This document shows positions 59,894 through 64,000 of a DNA stretch of 64,000 nucleotides, piece by piece. A model generated the notes under the pieces. That model had not been told where the DNA came from. It ran no database searches and was given only the letters and a program-made list of their open reading frames with translations. The stretch is from Ulva prolifera (Eukaryota > Chlorophyta > Ulvophyceae > Ulvales > Ulvaceae). Both the position numbers and the translations under genes were made by a program. The stretch spans positions 190,856-254,855 of the forward strand of contig CM041198.1 of the NCBI GenBank assembly GCA_023078555.1, in the 5' to 3' direction. How positions within the stretch are numbered: the stretch's first letter is position 1; each line of letters starts with the position of its first letter.

Positions 59894-61691
59894 CTACCAA
59901 GTCTCTGTGGTCTGTGGAGTCTCAGCCGGCGTCTGGTTTTCTTGAGGCTGCTGTTTCTCATCCTCCTTTGCAGCCTGCTCAGCTGCTGCCACCCGGATCT
60001 TGAAGAGGGAGGCCATCTCCTCTGCACGAGCAAATACGATTGCCGGGTCCTTAAGCATGTCACCAGGTGTCGGCTCAAGCTTCTTCGTCGACAACGCCAG
60101 ACGCTCCCGCTCCCGATCATGCGACATAATCATGACCTGCACCCGGAATACATCAAGCACACAGCCAAGAGCTGCACTCCTAGTGTCAACTCATCAGATT
60201 TCATACATGCACAGCTTGCGCACATATTGGCCTTTGTTGGACAAGACAACAAGGACATGGTGTTAGTTCTGGCGTCTTGATTGAATGGTCGCAGGGTCTG
60301 GGAAACTTGAAGCAACTGGCACATGCACTCAGATGCATGTGCCCTCAACGCTGACACAGCCAAAGCATGCAAAAAACAGGATCAAACCTTCATGCGGTCT
60401 CCAACGTTGATCAGCTTCTCCATGTTCATGACACGGTCATGTGACACCTGGGAGATGTGCAACAGGCCGCTGATCCCATCTGCAAGCTCCAAGAAGGCAC
60501 CAAAATGTGTCACCTTGGTGACCACGCCTTCGACGACGTCCCCCACCCTATAGTTGGCCAATGAGTCCGCCGATCGCACGCGACGCGCAGACAGCAGCAG
60601 CTTGCCAGCTCCCTCATCAACCTCAAGGAATTTGAGCTGAAGCTCAGTTCCCATCAGAGATTCCTTATCCGCAACAGGGCCAATGTGGGAGTTAGGCACA
60701 AATCCGCGTGTGTTCATGATTGTCACCATGACACCTCCGCGGTTGGATGAAATGACTGTACCCGGAATTGTGCAGTCCTCTTCCTGCATCTGCCGCAGGC
60801 GCTGCCACATGATAGCTTTCTCATGCACAGCCATGGATAGCTGCACTACTTCATAACGAGTACCGAGAACGGTAAAGCGGCGAACCATGCCAGCTCGGAG
60901 GATCTCTGAGGCCTGCATGAATTGTATTGGTGAGCGAGGACCGCCTGATCGCAAAACGTCTATCAGAAATAACACGTGGCGTACACTCCTCGAATCGAAC
61001 GGTGATAGTATAACGTCAATGAAACAATAAAAGGCATCATCCGTTGAGGCGAGCCTGCATTTGCAGTCAACGGAGAAGCGGCCGATTAGCGTCACGCGCC
61101 ACAAACAAATGCGAAGTGATGCACAGGATGTGTACGACGGGCCGCTGATCGTTAATGGTCCACATCAGTGCAACTTGATTCAAGAGTTCTGGTACATTGA
61201 GCCATTAACTTGCTCACCAATGGAAAAACTGCCGGGCCATGTGACACTGGCCCGTCGGCAAGGTACCACGTCGAAGGCGCTGCTCGTCGCGTAGCACGCC
61301 ATGCGGGACAGGAACGATAACATAAATATAATTTGTCACATGCAACCAGGAAGTTCCGCACGTCTGAAACGCTCGCGACAGACAGCTCCTCGGTCGATGC
61401 AAATGCAGCTCCCTTGCCACCGACGTCGACGAATGCGCCTTTGCGCGTCACGTCAACGATGGTCCCTACAACTGAGTCTCCAGGCTTGAATGTCATGACT
61501 GTCCCTTGCATTAGTTCAGCGAACTCGGAGTACATGCTCTTCATCTCAGCGGCTTCCGCTTCCAGCTCGCCAGGAACAGCATTGGGGGCTTCCAAAACAG
61601 CAGCTCTAACAGCAATGTTACGATTCTGGCGCTGACGGCCTGCGAAAGGCCGGGCCTGAGCCAGTACACGGGATTGAACGGTTGAAGCCAT
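59894..61691 (-). CDS. PRPS1: Plastid ribosomal protein S1
   Basis: Plastid S1 (bS1c) helps the 30S subunit bind mRNA. Three exons fit in frame: 61691-61362, 60912-60388 and 60136-59894, for 365 residues. Residues 1-30 ([20 protein letters not shown] onward) form a Ser/Ala/Arg-rich transit peptide. Three S1/OB domains follow: [20 protein letters not shown], then [19 protein letters not shown] with [11 protein letters not shown], then [20 protein letters not shown] with [34 protein letters not shown] is the conserved post-domain block of plastid S1. The Gln/Pro/Thr-rich C-terminus is lineage-specific. TGTAA on the minus strand (59793-59797) lies 97 nt past the stop. Confidence 0.95.
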
Positions 61692-63379
61692 CTTGAAATC
61701 AGCGCGCGGCCCCGAACAATACAGATTTGTGGCGGGAAAGTAACGTCAATGATGCGTGAAACTCGCTTATTGCAGACTAGCGGACTAGTGGTTGCATTGG
61801 CGGTGATACCATGCGCCGACACAGGAACAGCCACAAGGTCGTTCCCGCGTTAGGTCGTGAATTTGACAGGCCCTCAACCAGCGGCCACTTAATATTTTGC
61901 TGAGTTCTCAGCGAATTTCGCACAAGGCCAACCATGAGGGCGAATGCTTGCTACTACTACTCTGATAAATTCTTGATGCAGGAGTGGTCGGTCCAGTCCT
62001 TTCACTTGTCTTCCTACATGTTCTCTAGCTGGGCCCAATAGCGCGTGTACAATGTCTGACCAGGCCCCAACGCTTCAACAGCACAGCAAATCTTGAGCAA
62101 GATTTGGGACAGCAGTTTTCAAACCAGTGGCTTGACAGAGGGGCCAGCACGTTTTCTACACTTACCACAGCATCCCCTGCATAGTATCAGGAGCAAGTGT
62201 GCAACAAGCACCTTCAGGCAGATCCAGGGACTTATGTCGCTCGATCCCGCACCCGACGGCCAAATCAAAAATAAAGAATTGAATATCAGTGATCTCTCCA
62301 CGAAGCTCATGTGATCACGACCAAATGTCATATGCAGGCTGCGGCAACAGAATTCTCTTGTGCAAAACATTGGCCAGCAGCATTTAAAGTTGCTTCTGGG
62401 CAATTTTGAGATACGAGAACTCATCTCTACAGTGCACTTCAATGCTGAGGAGTATTTGATGCAGGCAGGACTCAGACATGCATTTGACTGTATCAACGTT
62501 GACGTCCATGCACAACAGCTACATGTGGTTGCGGTCCGCCTCAGTCTGAGTGATACTGTGCAGTGACGATGACCATCAGGCTGAAAGCGCGTCGAACCTG
62601 CTGCGCATATGACATACTGCCTGTAGGCACAAGATGGAGGTGCAACTGAAACTTTTACAACCTGGCTTAGCTGCATGGTGAAAGTGGGAATCACTGCCTG
62701 TGCAGGAAGCGGGTTTGTTGCCTTCCTATGCAGCGTGGCAATTTGCAGTTTGAATCCAGCATGTACAGATTGATCCTGTGAGCAGCAAGTGCCGGCAGCA
62801 GCTCTCATACGCCAATGCTGTGGCACACCTCAGGGCCACCTTGCTCATGCAAACCATGTGAAGCCAGCCATGGAACACTCATAGCATGCCATCACCCTTC
62901 ATACACACTCCCACATACAGTCAGTACACGGCGCGGCCAATGGTTCCCATCCTCACATGTGAGAGCAGGAATCAGGAGTCCTCAGGGACACAGAAGGTAC
63001 CGTGTCCAGGCAATGCATACCGGAATGGCAGTCCATGAGGCATAGAGGTGGGCTTGTCCGCTGCCATGCACGGACAGAGTCTCAACAAATTAATCGATGT
63101 GTCTGGAAGGTTTTGCTTACTCTCTTTTGGCGCGTCAGTGTACCAAAGCTACACACGCAACTGCAAATGACTGCTTCGGTAGCACGGCGGCCCAGGGGGA
63201 TCTGCATGAGAGCAAACAGCAGAGCTGCCTGCTGATACCTCTGCCTGCAGGCAATTTGCAGGGGAGGAATCATCAGGGCTGTGTTCTGACACAGTCGATG
63301 GTGATCCACCAGTGGGAAGTCCGCCACAGAGTGGCAGTTGTGTATGTCTCAGATCAGCTGCGCATGATGTGCTGACATG
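61692..63379. other. Intergenic region between S1 and SRP54
   Basis: This holds the 5' flank of the S1 gene and 3' flank of SRP54. The only candidate is the weak plus-strand two-part frame at 62093-62566, listed separately. A 235-codon minus-strand frame (62826-62119) is probably its shadow. Confidence 0.4.
62093..62566 (+). CDS. Weak candidate gene, two-part frame, unknown function
   Basis: One frame ends ELNISDLSTKLM at a stop, and a second resumes with LRQQNSLVQNIGQQHLKLLL, then FEIRELISTVHFNAEEYLM, ending at 62566. They join in phase only if 62311-62337 (27 bp, GT...AG) is removed, which is unusually short for a spliceosomal intron. The combined product looks helical and hydrophilic but matches nothing I know, and no ATG start is fixed. 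It may be a real small gene, a pseudogene or chance. Confidence 0.25.
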
Positions 63380-64000
63380 TCAGAACCGCATGTTCTGCAT
63401 CCCGGGTGGCATGCCTGGCATGCCACCCATGCCCTGGAGAGACTTCATCATCTCCTGGAGATTCCCCATGCCACCCCCCTGCATCTGGCGCAGCAATTGC
63501 GGGGGAATCGCGTTCTGCATCTGTGCCATGGACTGCTGCATGTTTCGGGGGTTCATATGCTTGGATGCTTGCGACAGCTTGCCAGCTGACTGGGTCATCA
63601 TCTTGAAGTGGCTGAACATCTCTCCCACCTCCATCTGCATACATGCAGGGCTACTGCAGCTGTACCAGGGAGCCCGGCCAACGAAGCACACCCCGCCAGA
63701 GCTACCTGCTGTATTTCGCAGTGCAGACCAAGCGAGGCACATGGTCGACGACATGTGTTCTTGCTGCTTTCATCAGACCTCTTGCCCCCCCACACCCAGA
63801 GCAGAGAACTAAACGCTGGAGACCGGAGCACACCAGTGATGTCCCAGAGCCATATGCGATGCGCTTCATTTTGTTAATGTCCATCAGCTTGCGGGAGTCA
63901 GTCTCATCCAGCTCCTTCTCGCTCAGGGAGTCCATGATCGTCATGTACTTGCGCATCTTCACCTGACCCTCCTTGTCCATGCCCTGGCCAATGTTCATGT
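63380..64000 (-). CDS. SRP54: Signal recognition particle 54-kDa protein (cytosolic SRP54), C-terminal part
   Basis: SRP54 binds signal sequences through its Met-rich M domain and GTP through its NG domain. Only the end of the gene is in the window: exon 64000-63834 (cut by the window edge) and last exon 63634-63380. They join in phase 0. The first part reads KMRKYMTIMDSLSEKELDE, then KMKRIAYGSGT, the SRP54 M-domain block RIARGSG. The second reads EVGEMFSHFKMMTQ, then NAIPPQLLRQMQGG and the Met/Gly-rich end GMGGMPGMPPGMQNMRF. The long Met/Gly tail and the length after RIAYGSG favour the cytosolic over the plastid (cpSRP54) form. Confidence 0.92.

Noticed and set aside
62119-62826. 235-codon minus-strand open frame
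   Set aside because: Cys/Ser-rich composition, no domain, and it overlaps a better plus-strand candidate; probably a shadow frame.

Overview
The window looks like nuclear DNA of a chlorophyte green alga. Three lines of evidence support this. (1) Nearly every gene is split by short GT-AG introns with tight acceptors. (2) Many gene ends carry the pentamer TGTAA, the poly(A) signal known from chlorophytes, shortly after the stop codon. (3) The gene set mixes plastid functions (ALB3/YidC insertase, plastid ribosomal protein S1, a YqeH/BPG2-type permuted GTPase) with general eukaryotic ones. A TEX9-like coiled-coil gene hints that the organism makes cilia at some stage. The species cannot be named from sequence alone.

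Layout. 0-9 kb: the 5' part of a clamp-loader subunit (minus), then a permuted GTPase gene (plus), ALB3 (minus) and an RPAP3-like R2TP subunit (plus). 9-20 kb: a Ulp1/SENP-type cysteine protease (minus, with a 1.35-kb intron), a 3.3-kb stretch without a clear gene that includes a 25-G tract, and an unusual Ala-rich, Cys-containing protein ending in a CBM1-like domain (plus). 20-35.4 kb: eIF2B epsilon (minus, with a 2.07-kb repeat-bearing intron), V-ATPase subunit E (plus), a mid-SUN protein (minus) and a CYP23-like cyclophilin (minus). 35.4-42.7 kb: accessory DNA with duplicated blocks, a 2.56-kb segment bounded by 40-bp inverted repeats, and a strongly GT-skewed tract. 42.7-51.3 kb: a two-RRM protein (plus), TBL2 (minus) and TEX9-like (plus). 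51.3-59.9 kb: a repeat-dense, gene-poor block with a 472-bp MITE-like element and tandem or dispersed duplications. 59.9-64 kb: plastid ribosomal protein S1 (minus) and the 3' end of cytosolic SRP54 (minus, cut by the window end).

Exon joins were worked out by hand from splice signals, reading phase and remembered protein families. For most genes every junction keeps frame, which is good support. N-terminal exons of the protease, the Ala-rich protein, the SUN protein and TEX9 are less certain. Neighbouring genes do not form a pathway. The divergent pairs (clamp loader/GTPase, ALB3/RPAP3, eIF2B epsilon/V-ATPase E, TBL2/TEX9) probably share promoter regions of about 0.55-0.6 kb.
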